Assembly: GCA_964447525.1 (NCBI GenBank)
Contig: CAYUSU010000017.1
Location: 1-26,866, forward strand
Length of the DNA stretch: 26,866 bases
Source: JAFGDH01 sp964447525
GTDB lineage: Archaea; Aenigmatarchaeota; Aenigmatarchaeia; QMZP01; QMZT01
Reading direction: 5' to 3'
Shown piece after piece: positions 1-6,144 of the stretch. The first letter of the stretch is position 1; each line of letters starts with the position of its first letter. Position numbers and translations under genes: made by a program. A model generated the notes under the pieces. That model saw only the letters and a program-made list of their open reading frames with translations, searched no databases and had not been told where the DNA came from.

Positions 1-757
1 TTTTCAATTGCAGTTCATCCGGCGTTTTGAGCTCTTCCATCTTCTTGTTCACCATCTCCAGCGTGAGAAGAAGATGTCCAAGCATCATCCCTTCTGTCGT
101 GACCTTTATGCTGGATCCCACTTCCAGTTCCCCCATCTTACCAATGTCGTGTAATATCGCGCCGGCGATCATCAGATCCCTGTCCAGTTCCTTGTGTATC
201 TTTGACAGGAAATCGCACATCTTTGCCATGTTCAGGCTGTGCTCCAGAAGGCCGCCTATCCATCCGTGGTGGCGGTACATCGCTGCCGGGTGTTCCCTGA
301 ATTTCTTCGAGAATTCCTGATCATCCTTTATGAACGAGTCCACGAGTTTCTTTAGGTCAGGGTTCTGGATAGATTCGGAAAGTTCCGTTAGCTCTTTGAA
401 CATCTGCTCCTGGTCGCGTTCTGTGATAGGGACGAAATCTTCCTTCCTGTATTCTCCCTGCTTCAGTGTTCTCACGAATCCTCCGGGAGGGTTGACGTTT
501 ATCGATATTAATCCCTTGAAATCAGTCGATTCACCTTTGATGTTTACAACATCATCCTGACTGATAGAATTGAATATCTTCTCCACTTCCTCTTTGTTGT
601 CCGGGCCCCAGTACCTTAGCATCATCTCCCCGGAACTGTCGCCGATGCGAAGCTGGAACATGTAGCCCTTCTGGTACGGAACAACTGCTCTCTTGAATTT
701 GACAACGTAATTCCCTTCAACATTCTTGAAAGGATCCAGATTCGAAAGCAGAGCCAT
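1..757 (-). CDS. YhaM-like OB-fold/HD-domain 3'-5' exoribonuclease (C-terminus cut by window edge)
   Basis: The frame is open from the ATG at 757 to the window edge (252 codons). The first ~100 residues look like an OB-fold nucleic-acid-binding domain (start MALLSNLDPFKNVEG). After a helical linker comes an HD domain with HPAAMYRHHGW, GGLLEHSLNMAK and LMIAGAILHDIGKMGEL, the metal-ligand pattern of bacterial YhaM exoribonucleases. By family, it should trim RNA or single-stranded DNA from the 3' end in the cytoplasm. The start is supported by a TTTTAAAT element centred about 25 bp upstream, which would give a leaderless mRNA. The neighbour across the promoter is a receiver-domain gene read in the opposite direction. 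The family call is strong; the substrate is inferred. The rest of the HD domain lies outside the window. Confidence 0.88.
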   Translation of the reverse strand, partial: MALLSNLDPFKNVEGNYVVKFKRAVVPYQKGYMFQLRIGDSSGEMMLRYWGPDNKEEVEKIFNSISQDDVVNIKGESTDFKGLISINVNPPGGFVRTLKQGEYRKEDFVPITERDQEQMFKELTELSESIQNPDLKKLVDSFIKDDQEFSKKFREHPAAMYRHHGWIGGLLEHSLNMAKMCDFLSKIHKELDRDLMIAGAILHDIGKMGELEVGSSIKVTTEGMMLGHLLLTLEMVNKKMEELKTPDELQLK

Positions 758-776
758 AATAAAACGGAGTAAGAAT

Positions 777-786
777 GATTTAAAAG
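777..786. promoter_or_regulatory. Palindromic TATA element, apparently bidirectional
   Basis: GATTTAAAAG has a self-complementary TTTAAA core centred at about 781.5. The two flanking start codons lie about 24.5 bp away on the minus strand (757) and 26.5 bp away on the plus strand (808). That is the archaeal TATA-to-start distance, so both transcripts would be leaderless and share one box. No other TATA candidate is seen in the 50-bp gap. Function is inferred from spacing. Confidence 0.55.
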
Positions 787-807
787 ATTAATTGTCTTTT
801 TTATGGT

Positions 808-1138
808 ATGAAGAGAGTATTGGTGGTCAATGATAATTCCGGTTTAAGAAAATGGTATTCAATTCACGTCGAGGAAAAATTTTACCGTGCAATACCGGCA
901 TGTGACGGAATAGATGCAATAGAAGAACTGAAAAAAAAACAGTGATTTCGCAGGGATAGTTTTGGACATTCATATGCCCAGAAAGGACGGGTTCGAGGTG
1001 CTGAAATACATGAAAGACACGGAAATTAAAATACCTGTCGTTGTCACGTGCAATGTTGATGTTTCGGAAAAACTGAAACTGATAGGATATCCCGTTCATA
1101 TTGAAGAAGAAGCCGACATAGTTGCTGATTTGTTTTGA
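808..1138 (+). pseudogene. CheY-like response-regulator receiver domain, interrupted by a frameshift in an A9 run
   Basis: From ATG 808 the frame reads MKRVLVVNDNSGLRKWYSIH and stops at TGA 943-945, just after a run of nine A (931-939). Removing one A restores a continuous ~109-residue receiver. The restored part reads DFAGIVLDIHMPRKDGFEVL (the Asp of LDIHMP is the expected phosphoacceptor), then IKIPVVVTCNV, and ends at TGA 1136-1138. Total length is 331 bp, one more than a multiple of three. The N-terminal acidic pair is reduced to N-D (VVNDN). No output domain is present, so an intact version would be a stand-alone receiver. The TATA element at 777-786 lies at the leaderless distance. The break could be an assembly error, slippage-based recoding or a true pseudogene; sequence alone cannot decide. 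Confidence 0.8.
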
Positions 1139-1152
1139 AATTTTTAATAAAA

Positions 1153-1917
1153 TTACTCGATTATAACAGGGGAACTGGACGACATGTCGTCCACTATGTT
1201 CTTGAGCTTTCTTTTCCCTTCGTCGAGCTTCGTGATCAGGTTCTCGAAAAGAACGTCATCATCTTCATTGCTGTTCATCGATACGGGAGGCTCCCTGGCC
1301 GTTGCGTACTGTTTCCCTCTTGATTTCATCCTGATTATGTCTTCCAGGACGTCGCCGATCTCACGGAAACGCCTTTGCTGATCGTTGATGACCTTCCTCA
1401 TCTTCCAGAGCTCGTTCAGCCTGCTTTCCTGCTTGAACATGGATTCCCTGAGGTGGATGATCTCCTTTATCCCGATCTCCATCCTCCTCCTGAGCTTCTC
1501 AAGATTTTCGTTGGTCGCGGAATGCCTGTCCGCCCTTTCGAGTTCGTCTATCCTCATCTCCGTGGCCTTGAGCAACCGCATTATATCGTGGAACTTCCCT
1601 ATGTCGTCCATGCTTCTTACCGGACGTTGTGTGGCGGTTTCGGGGGATTCCATCCTGCCCTCGATTTCGTTTATCTTCGATATGAGGAAGGACACCTTCT
1701 TGCTGAGGTCCTCTTCTGACGGAGCGGGTCTGTTTAAAACGGGAACCGGCTCTTCCGGCTCGGAACTTTTGAACCTTCCGAACAGACCTTTCTTTTCCGG
1801 TTTCTGAATCCTTTCCGTGGACGGCGCGAGAATTGGCTTGTCCGGGAACCTGTATCCGCAGTTCTTGCAGAATTTGGCGGTGTTCTTGTTTTCCATCCCG
1901 CAGACACCGCATTTCAT
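1153..1917 (-). CDS. Zinc-ribbon protein with long coiled coil (254 aa), function unknown
   Basis: An N-terminal zinc ribbon has C3-x2-C6 and C17-x2-C20 (MKCGVCGMENKNTAKFCKNC). A proline/basic linker follows, then helices of heptad-like, charged sequence from about residue 75 to the C-terminus. The start at 1917 is chosen because its ATG overlaps the TGA of the upstream gene (ATGA), the usual sign of translational coupling, and because it places the first CxxC at residue 3. A longer reading frame from 1944 would overlap the upstream gene by 31 bp. Both proteins in this pair carry a zinc ribbon, so they may form one complex. No membrane segment or enzyme motif is visible. The zinc-ribbon call is sure; any biological role is not. 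Confidence 0.85.
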   Translation of the reverse strand: MKCGVCGMENKNTAKFCKNCGYRFPDKPILAPSTERIQKPEKKGLFGRFKSSEPEEPVPVLNRPAPSEEDLSKKVSFLISKINEIEGRMESPETATQRPVRSMDDIGKFHDIMRLLKATEMRIDELERADRHSATNENLEKLRRRMEIGIKEIIHLRESMFKQESRLNELWKMRKVINDQQRRFREIGDVLEDIIRMKSRGKQYATAREPPVSMNSNEDDDVLFENLITKLDEGKRKLKNIVDDMSSSSPVIIE

Positions 1918-2381
1918 TTGTTTTCCTCCGTCCTTGTACCGCACTCCGTGCAGAATCTTGAATCATGATCTATCACGGCCCCGCAGGAGCCGCACAATAT
2001 GCTGCTGATGAGCATCCGGATTTTTCGTTTGTTGCTGTTCTTCATTTCCTGAAACGTCTTGTCGCTGATTACCCCGGTATCCCGCTGCTCCTCGAGTGTC
2101 TTTATCATTTCCTCTATGCGGCCTATTCTTTTCTTGATCTCCGGGTGCATCTTTATCTTTTTCATGATATCCGTTTCCCCGTGTTCTTCCGCTCCGGGAG
2201 GAATGCTTGGTTTAAGATATGAAAGCAGATCAGCAATGTCTGATTTATGCTTGTATGCCGAGCGTATTATTGCGCCTGCGGCCGGAAGCCTTATATTTTT
2301 TTTCTTGTGTGAGATGATCACCACATCACCCAACAATATTAAAATAATAACGTAGTAGTATAAAAAATTTGGTTCAGGCAT
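1914..2381 (-). CDS. Membrane-anchored protein with SHOCT-like hairpin and C-terminal zinc ribbon (155 aa)
   Basis: An N-terminal hydrophobic segment (about residues 6-24, FLYYYVIILILLGDVV) is followed by a basic HKKK stretch, consistent with one membrane span and a cytoplasmic C-terminus. Residues 94-120 form a short helical hairpin with GVISDKTFQEM, resembling SHOCT-type oligomerisation modules. A similar element, GMISEKAYDEI, occurs in the 340-aa coiled-coil protein at 4852-5874. The C-terminus is a zinc ribbon with C130-x2-C133 and C144-x2-C147. The gene precedes and overlaps the other zinc-ribbon gene by 4 bp. A TTTTTTAAAAC element about 27 bp upstream of the ATG supports its own leaderless promoter. 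Function unknown. Confidence 0.82.
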   Translation of the reverse strand: MPEPNFLYYYVIILILLGDVVIISHKKKNIRLPAAGAIIRSAYKHKSDIADLLSYLKPSIPPGAEEHGETDIMKKIKMHPEIKKRIGRIEEMIKTLEEQRDTGVISDKTFQEMKNSNKRKIRMLISSILCGSCGAVIDHDSRFCTECGTRTEENK

Positions 2382-2403
2382 GCCCTTTCAATAACGCTAC
2401 ACT

Positions 2404-2414
2404 GTTTTAAAAAA
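2404..2414 (-). promoter_or_regulatory. TATA-like element and T-rich tract upstream of the zinc-ribbon pair
   Basis: GTTTTAAAAAAG on the plus strand reads as CTTTTTTAAAAC toward the gene starting at 2381. Its centre is about 27 bp from that ATG. The same T-rich stretch (TTTTCTTTTTT) lies just after the stop of the molybdopterin gene and could also serve as its archaeal oligo-T terminator. Both roles are inferred from position. Confidence 0.45.
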
Positions 2415-2435
2415 GAAAAGTCGTGACATGATCAG

Positions 2436-3071
2436 TCAGAAATAGCCATCAACATCCGCTTCGTTGGAATATCCCCTGCTTTCCCAGAATCCCTCGTAAC
2501 TGGGATCATCCGAAAGTTCGATCTTGGTGACCCATTTTATCCACTTGTATCCGAGCTTGTCTTCCACCACCAGCTGGAATGGGAATCCCCTCTCCTTCGG
2601 TAGCGTGACGCCATTCATCCTGTACGCGAGGAGTATATCGTTGTCTAGTATATAATCCAGTGGCAGCGATGTAGTGTAGCCGTCTTCCGCATGGAATATC
2701 ACGGTATTCGCTTCAGAACTCACTTCGCTTTCGCTGATCAGGTCGCTTACAAGAATGCCTTCCCACAGTATCTTGGCATTCCATCCCTCGACGCAATAGA
2801 GAGTCACGATCTTCGAATATGATTGTCTTGAAATGACTTCATCATAAGTGTATTCCGCTGGATTCTCCACAAGCCCGGTTACCTGAAGAACATATGAAGA
2901 GATGTCCGCGTTCTGCGGGCCGGCGATGGAATTCTCCCTGAAATCATTCACCGAGGAAAGGCGTTCACCTTCGTATTCTCTGATTTCGACGCCGTCCAGT
3001 TCTATCGTTTGGGTTATACAACCTGATATCATCACTGCAAACAATACCAATATAAGGGCTAGCTTTCGCAT
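2436..3071 (-). CDS. Lipoprotein with sulfite-oxidase/MsrP-type molybdopterin-binding fold
   Basis: The 211-aa product begins with a lipoprotein signal (MRKLALILVLFAVMISGC, lipobox ISG-C18), so it should be exported and anchored at the outer face of the membrane. The body matches the sulfite-oxidase molybdopterin domain: VLQVTGLVENPAEYTYDEV, then TLYCVEGWNAKILWEG with the Mo-ligand Cys93, GFPFQLVVEDKLGYKWIKWV, and an RGYSNEADVDGYF-like C-terminus common in short prokaryotic members. It is shorter than MsrP and lacks the dimerisation domain of sulfite oxidase. The preceding gene encodes a two-helix, His-rich membrane protein that overlaps it by 13 bp and is a plausible heme partner, as MsrQ is for MsrP. 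Substrate unknown. It would need molybdenum or tungsten cofactor, and no cofactor genes lie in the window. Confidence 0.85.
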   Translation of the reverse strand: MRKLALILVLFAVMISGCITQTIELDGVEIREYEGERLSSVNDFRENSIAGPQNADISSYVLQVTGLVENPAEYTYDEVISRQSYSKIVTLYCVEGWNAKILWEGILVSDLISESEVSSEANTVIFHAEDGYTTSLPLDYILDNDILLAYRMNGVTLPKERGFPFQLVVEDKLGYKWIKWVTKIELSDDPSYEGFWESRGYSNEADVDGYF

Positions 3072-3334
3072 TTTTTCTCCTTACTGAAAATAGACTTTGT
3101 CATGCACACTATCCATTTCCAGTGCAATATAAGATGGATCAAAACCAGAAGTCCCATCACAACGCCTGACCAGTCATGAAGAGTGCTCGATTGAAGCGAC
3201 GGCAGGGATCCCCTGCTGATTCCGAAAAACTGGACCAGTCCCGGGAATTTCACTAAACCTGTAATGAAAACCAAAAAGAATGATACCCCAAGTCCGACAT
3301 CGATCACATAATTTAATTTCGCTCGATTTACCAT
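3059..3334 (-). CDS. Small b-type-cytochrome-like membrane protein (DUF4405-like), redox partner of the molybdoenzyme
   Basis: The product has 91 aa with two hydrophobic helices, about residues 9-28 (VIDVGLGVSFFLVFITGLV) and 55-75. Histidines H53 (LHDWSG), H67 and H71 (LIHLILHWKW) are the pattern of heme-b-binding DUF4405/cytochrome b561-like proteins. It is the first gene of the pair and overlaps the molybdopterin lipoprotein by 13 bp, so the two are probably co-made. Its start has a GGTGAT ribosome binding site (3338-3343) exactly 3 nt before the ATG, and a TATA box lies further upstream (3375-3384). It likely passes electrons between the membrane pool and the exported Mo enzyme. Heme binding is inferred from His placement. 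Confidence 0.75.
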   Translation of the reverse strand: MVNRAKLNYVIDVGLGVSFFLVFITGLVKFPGLVQFFGISRGSLPSLQSSTLHDWSGVVMGLLVLIHLILHWKWIVCMTKSIFSKEKKCES

Positions 3335-3374
3335 AAGATCACCTCATAACAGTATGAATGATTGTTCGGATCAG

Positions 3375-3384
3375 TATATAAATA
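3375..3384 (-). promoter_or_regulatory. TATA box for the cytochrome/molybdoenzyme operon
   Basis: TATATAAATA on the plus strand reads TATTTATATA toward the minus-strand operon. Initiation about 25 bp downstream would leave a leader of roughly 20 nt containing the GGTGAT ribosome binding site at 3338-3343. Confidence 0.5.
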
Positions 3385-3448
3385 TTGTGAATTTATGATT
3401 TTTGTTTCAAATAACTGATAAAAAGCTTTTTTTACTATTCTGTGTATT

Positions 3449-3682
3449 ATGTCAGGAAATATTAAGGAATACCCGGGATCGTCTTCGAATATGATGGGTG
3501 GAAATGTTCATCTTACTTTGGCGGATGATATACATCCTATAGCACTGCCAATTGATCAGTTTGATCATAATTTCCCGGATCAACAATATGGTTTACTTAG
3601 TGTAAAATGGAATGGAGAAGAAGGTATACCTGAGAATCTGGTTGCGGTCTTTAGCGGTGACAAAAAGGTATACCCGAAATGA
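3449..3682 (+). CDS. Small hypothetical protein (77 aa)
   Basis: The product starts MSGNIKEYPGSSSNMMGGNV and ends SGDKKVYPK. It has no signal peptide, membrane helix or Cys pair and no family I recognise. Support for a real gene comes from a GATAAAAAG element centred about 27 bp before the ATG, the leaderless spacing seen elsewhere here, and from the lack of a competing frame. Its 3' end lies just before the promoter of the downstream transporter gene. It resembles the other small soluble orphans in the window (4626-4817, 15248-15490) in size and AT-rich coding, but no sequence similarity is evident. Confidence 0.6.
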   Translation: MSGNIKEYPGSSSNMMGGNVHLTLADDIHPIALPIDQFDHNFPDQQYGLLSVKWNGEEGIPENLVAVFSGDKKVYPK

Positions 3683-3691
3683 ATGTGAATC

Positions 3692-3702
3692 GGCTATAAA
3701 AA
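3692..3702 (+). promoter_or_regulatory. TATA box for the VIT/CCC1-like gene
   Basis: GCTATAAAAAT has its TATAAA at 3695-3700, about 27 bp before the ATG at 3724. That spacing favours a leaderless start at 3724 over the second in-frame ATG at 3733. Confidence 0.5.
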
Positions 3703-3723
3703 TATTTAAGCTGGCTGGTTTCA

Positions 3724-4209
3724 ATGCTAATTATGAGACTTCCTGTCAGGAAAGGATTCAGCTTCGGCCTCGCGTCGGGAATAATAACCACTTTGGGACT
3801 GATCGTCGGTCTGCATGCAGGAACCAATTCAAGGCTGGCGATAATAGGTGGCATAATGGTCATCGCAATAGCGGACGCCCTTTCCGACGCCTTCGGTATC
3901 CATATATCCGAGGAATCCGAAAACAAACATACTGTGAAGGACATATGGGAGTCCACTGTTTACACGTTCCTTTCGAAATTCGTTTTCGCGGTCACGTTCA
4001 TCGTTCCGGTGCTTTTACTTGAACTCTATCTCGCGATAATAGTCAGCATAGTCTGGGGTCTTTCCCTCATAGCTGTGTTCAGTTTCTATGTGGCCAGGAA
4101 GCAGAAATCCACTCCGATCAAAATGATAGCGGAACATTTGTCAATCGCTATCATTGTAATAATAATAACCCATTATGTTGGTCAATTCGTTGCGATCGTT
4201 TTCGGATAG
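3724..4209 (+). CDS. VIT1/CCC1-family-like membrane protein, probable divalent metal (Fe/Mn) transporter
   Basis: The product has 161 aa. It begins RKGFSFGLASGIITTLGLIV and continues IADALSDAFGIHISEESENK. This matches the first two helices of VIT1/CCC1 proteins, where the typical pattern is DGIVTTLGLIAG...ADAxSMAxGEYLSxKSE. Further helices follow at about residues 78-100, 102-124 and 138-158, giving about five spans. In the family these proteins move Fe2+ or Mn2+ across a membrane. The usual Met and Glu ligands of helix 2 are partly replaced here (ALSDAFG for ASMAxGE), so substrate is uncertain. The gene is convergent with TFS; the stops are 2 bp apart. Confidence 0.75.
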   Translation: MLIMRLPVRKGFSFGLASGIITTLGLIVGLHAGTNSRLAIIGGIMVIAIADALSDAFGIHISEESENKHTVKDIWESTVYTFLSKFVFAVTFIVPVLLLELYLAIIVSIVWGLSLIAVFSFYVARKQKSTPIKMIAEHLSIAIIVIIITHYVGQFVAIVFG

Positions 4210-4211
4210 AA

Positions 4212-4532
4212 CTAATATTCTCTCCAGCAGTGCCCGCACTTCGTGCATTTGTAGAACGTCGTTGGCGGTTCGTCGCCTGATCTCATCTGCTGGAGCCACC
4301 AGCATGCTTCCATGTTTCCGCACTTCCTGCACTTGATTCTCATCTTGGGGAGCGCTTCTTTCTTCTCGCTGATCAGAATGATGTCGTCCTTCGGGCCGCG
4401 CTTGATCGTTTCGTTGATTTGGGCGGGCTTGTATTTAGTGATCTGTTTCCCGCATTTCCTGCATACAAGAACCACCTTCTTCCCTACTTTTTTCGGTGCG
4501 CACATCAGACCGCATTTAGGACAAAATTCCAT
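4212..4532 (-). CDS. tfs: Transcription factor S (TFIIS/RPB9-like RNA cleavage factor)
   Basis: The 106-aa product has the full archaeal TFS layout. The N-terminal zinc ribbon uses C4-x2-C7 and C24-x2-C27. A linker follows, then a C-terminal ribbon with C68-x2-C71 and C96-x2-C99. The catalytic acidic pair D87-E88 sits in RSGDEPPTTFYKC, so it should stimulate transcript cleavage by backtracked RNA polymerase rather than act as an inactive paralogue. The ATG at 4532 follows GAGTGAT (4536-4542) at exactly 3 nt. Upstream a TATATAAA box overlaps a perfect 17-bp tandem repeat (4589-4622) that may control it. Confidence 0.96.
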   Translation of the reverse strand: MEFCPKCGLMCAPKKVGKKVVLVCRKCGKQITKYKPAQINETIKRGPKDDIILISEKKEALPKMRIKCRKCGNMEACWWLQQMRSGDEPPTTFYKCTKCGHCWREY

Positions 4533-4584
4533 AATATCACTCGTTTTCAGTCCAGTTGTATTACCCTATAATTCGGCATAATAG

Positions 4585-4592
4585 TATATAAA
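4585..4592 (-). promoter_or_regulatory. TATA box of the TFS gene
   Basis: TATATAAA on the plus strand reads TTTATATA toward TFS. Initiation about 25 bp downstream gives a leader of roughly 27 nt carrying the GAGTGAT ribosome binding site. The first unit of the tandem repeat overlaps this box. Confidence 0.5.
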
Positions 4593-4622
4593 TGTTAACA
4601 GAAACTAAATGTTAACAGAAAC
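4589..4622. repeat. Perfect 17-bp tandem repeat (two copies), operator-like, upstream of TFS
   Basis: TAAATGTTAACAGAAAC occurs at 4589-4605 and again immediately at 4606-4622 with no mismatch. Each unit contains the palindrome TGTTAACA. The pair overlaps the upstream edge of the TFS TATA box and ends 4 bp before the stop of the small gene at 4626. Placement fits a two-site regulator or activator element; it could also be a recent slippage duplication. Confidence 0.8.
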
Positions 4623-4625
4623 ATT

Positions 4626-4817
4626 TCAAATTTGTATGTGCTGCCCTATCCCTATGTCTTTTTTTATTCTATCTAGCGTTGTATTGTAATTTAATTTGCC
4701 TTCACCGTAAACATACCTTTCGGATTTCCATAACTTTACTTCCGGTTTGTTCGGAAGAGTGTAACTTACTACTACTCCCCACGAAACCGGGATTACTTCC
4801 TTTATCTCTGTCGCCAT
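4626..4817 (-). CDS. Small hypothetical protein (63 aa)
   Basis: The product starts MATEIKEVIPVSWGVVVSYT and ends DIGIGQHIQI. It appears soluble with alternating beta-like segments (VVVSYTL, YVYGEGKL). I do not recognise it. A TTTTTAAG element (4840-4847 on the plus strand, reverse sense) is centred about 26 bp before the ATG, supporting a leaderless gene of its own although it follows the coiled-coil gene by only 34 bp. Function unknown. Confidence 0.6.
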   Translation of the reverse strand: MATEIKEVIPVSWGVVVSYTLPNKPEVKLWKSERYVYGEGKLNYNTTLDRIKKDIGIGQHIQI

Positions 4818-4839
4818 AGAAAAAATAGTTGAAGTAAAT

Positions 4840-4847
4840 CTTAAAAA
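4840..4847 (-). promoter_or_regulatory. TATA-like element for the 63-aa gene
   Basis: CTTAAAAA on the plus strand reads TTTTTAAG toward the gene. Its centre is about 26 bp from the ATG at 4817 and it sits directly beside the stop of the 340-aa coiled-coil gene. Confidence 0.4.
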
Positions 4848-4851
4848 CGGA

Positions 4852-5874
4852 TCATTTCTTCTTTTTCTTCGGGATCTGTTCTTCCATAAGTAGTTCCATG
4901 ATCTTGGTGTTCTTCTCTATCAGCTCGCTCATCTTGTTCTCGAAATCCTTCAGTTCCTGCTTGTTCGCCATCCCTTCCGCAGTCTTCCTGAACACCTTTT
5001 CCAGCCTTTCCATCTTCTCGTTTATCTTTTCGGTGTGACTCTTCTCCTGTTCGGTTAGCTTCTTCCTTATCTCCACTATGTCGTTCAAGAAGGAATGGAT
5101 GCTGTCCCTCGTCTCTTTTAGCACGATGGTCAGTGTCTCCTTGGATTTCTTCTCGTTTTCCGCCCATTCCTCTATCTCACTTACCCTTGTGAATAGGTTT
5201 CCTATGTGCTTCAGCCTTTCGTCGAGAGAAGCGAACTTCTCCCTTGCCTCGCGGAGGGAATCCTTCGTCTCGAAACCTTTCATCCTTTCAACGATCTTGC
5301 TGACCTCGTCGTCGATGCTCTTTACCTTCTTCCCGAACATCTCGTTGTCGGTCCTCGTGAGTGTGATGTTTATTTCGTCTATCCTCATGCCGCTTTTCCT
5401 GGTTATCTCGTCATACGCCTTTTCGCTTATCATCCCTTCCGAATAGTCGGATTCCGCTGCCTGCATGACCTCTTCCAGATTCATTTTCTCCTCTTCCAGT
5501 TGTTTCAGTCCTTTTTTCGATTTCCTTATCTCTGCCAGATCCTGTTTGACCTTCTTGACGTCCTCCGATGTTACCTTGCGTTCCTTGATCTCCTTGAATA
5601 TCTTCTCGATATAGTCAATCCTTTTCTCCAGTTCCGGGTTTATCGGCTGGGACGTGAACTCCTTCATCTTCTTCTCCACGTCCGACCTGAACTGGTCCAG
5701 ATCGTTCCTCTTTATCGCGTCCTCGTCGAACATTATCTTGAACCTGTCGAACTCCTTGGCCAGCTCGCTGGAAAGATCATTCTGAGTTTTATCTGCCCGT
5801 TTCTTTGACCTTTTCATTTCTTTAGTTTTTTTTGCCAGCCTATTCAATTTCGAATCCTTTCCTTTTTTTGCCAT
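4852..5874 (-). CDS. Coiled-coil protein with SHOCT-like segment (340 aa), function unknown
   Basis: A very basic N-terminus (first ~30 residues, many Lys) and a terminal KKKKK suggest nucleic-acid or acidic-partner contact. Nearly the whole protein is charged helix with heptad spacing. Residues about 126-170 carry GMISEKAYDEI inside a helical hairpin, closely like GVISDKTFQEM of the zinc-ribbon membrane protein at 1914-2381. No catalytic motif, membrane span or ATPase motif is present, so it is not an SMC or Rad50 protein. The start has GAGGAT 3 nt before the ATG. It is divergent from the 800-aa coiled-coil gene across a 270-bp gap holding a 20-bp palindrome, which suggests shared control and possibly a shared structure. 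Role not known. Confidence 0.85.
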   Translation of the reverse strand: MAKKGKDSKLNRLAKKTKEMKRSKKRADKTQNDLSSELAKEFDRFKIMFDEDAIKRNDLDQFRSDVEKKMKEFTSQPINPELEKRIDYIEKIFKEIKERKVTSEDVKKVKQDLAEIRKSKKGLKQLEEEKMNLEEVMQAAESDYSEGMISEKAYDEITRKSGMRIDEINITLTRTDNEMFGKKVKSIDDEVSKIVERMKGFETKDSLREAREKFASLDERLKHIGNLFTRVSEIEEWAENEKKSKETLTIVLKETRDSIHSFLNDIVEIRKKLTEQEKSHTEKINEKMERLEKVFRKTAEGMANKQELKDFENKMSELIEKNTKIMELLMEEQIPKKKKK

Positions 5875-5932
5875 GTGATCCTCAAGACGTTATAATTATT
5901 TCTTTTATCTGACGGTTTATATTGTTTTGAAA

Positions 5933-5952
5933 GACGTTCGAAATCGAACGTC
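5933..5952. promoter_or_regulatory. 20-bp perfect inverted repeat (9-2-9) between divergent coiled-coil genes
   Basis: The arms are GACGTTCGA and TCGAACGTC, fully complementary, around a central AA. The size and near-perfect symmetry fit a dimeric repressor operator. An extra AAGACGTT half-site lies at 5884-5891, next to the start of the 340-aa gene, and the left arm is preceded by AA to give the same AAGACGTT at 5931-5938. The rest of the 270-bp gap (5875-6144) is AT-rich. It holds TATA-like stretches near the 800-aa gene (ATAAAATAATTTATTAAA, about 6092-6109) and a minus-strand open frame without ATG (5959-6132) that I do not call as a gene. A short RNA hairpin is the alternative reading. 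Confidence 0.6.
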
Positions 5953-6144
5953 ATGTGTTTATTTCTTGTTCTTTATCAAACACCTGTTTTTGTCTCCGAC
6001 CACTGTATAATTCAACGGTGCCCCGGGAAAATCATTTGTAAAGAATATGTAGCTCCGAGATTCCTGAAACTTGGAATACTTGCACAGAGAATAAAATAAT
6101 TTATTAAACCTGAAATGAAAAAAATAAATCAATGAGGTTGTTGT

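Noticed and set aside
1499..1966. 155-codon minus-strand frame overlapping the zinc-ribbon gene
   Set aside because: It lies in another frame of the same strand, is highly Arg-rich and lacks the zinc motif; the ATGA-coupled frame is the real one.
5929..5955. T-arm-like GTTCGAAATC suggesting a tRNA
   Set aside because: It is part of the perfect 20-bp palindrome; no acceptor or anticodon arm can be built around it.
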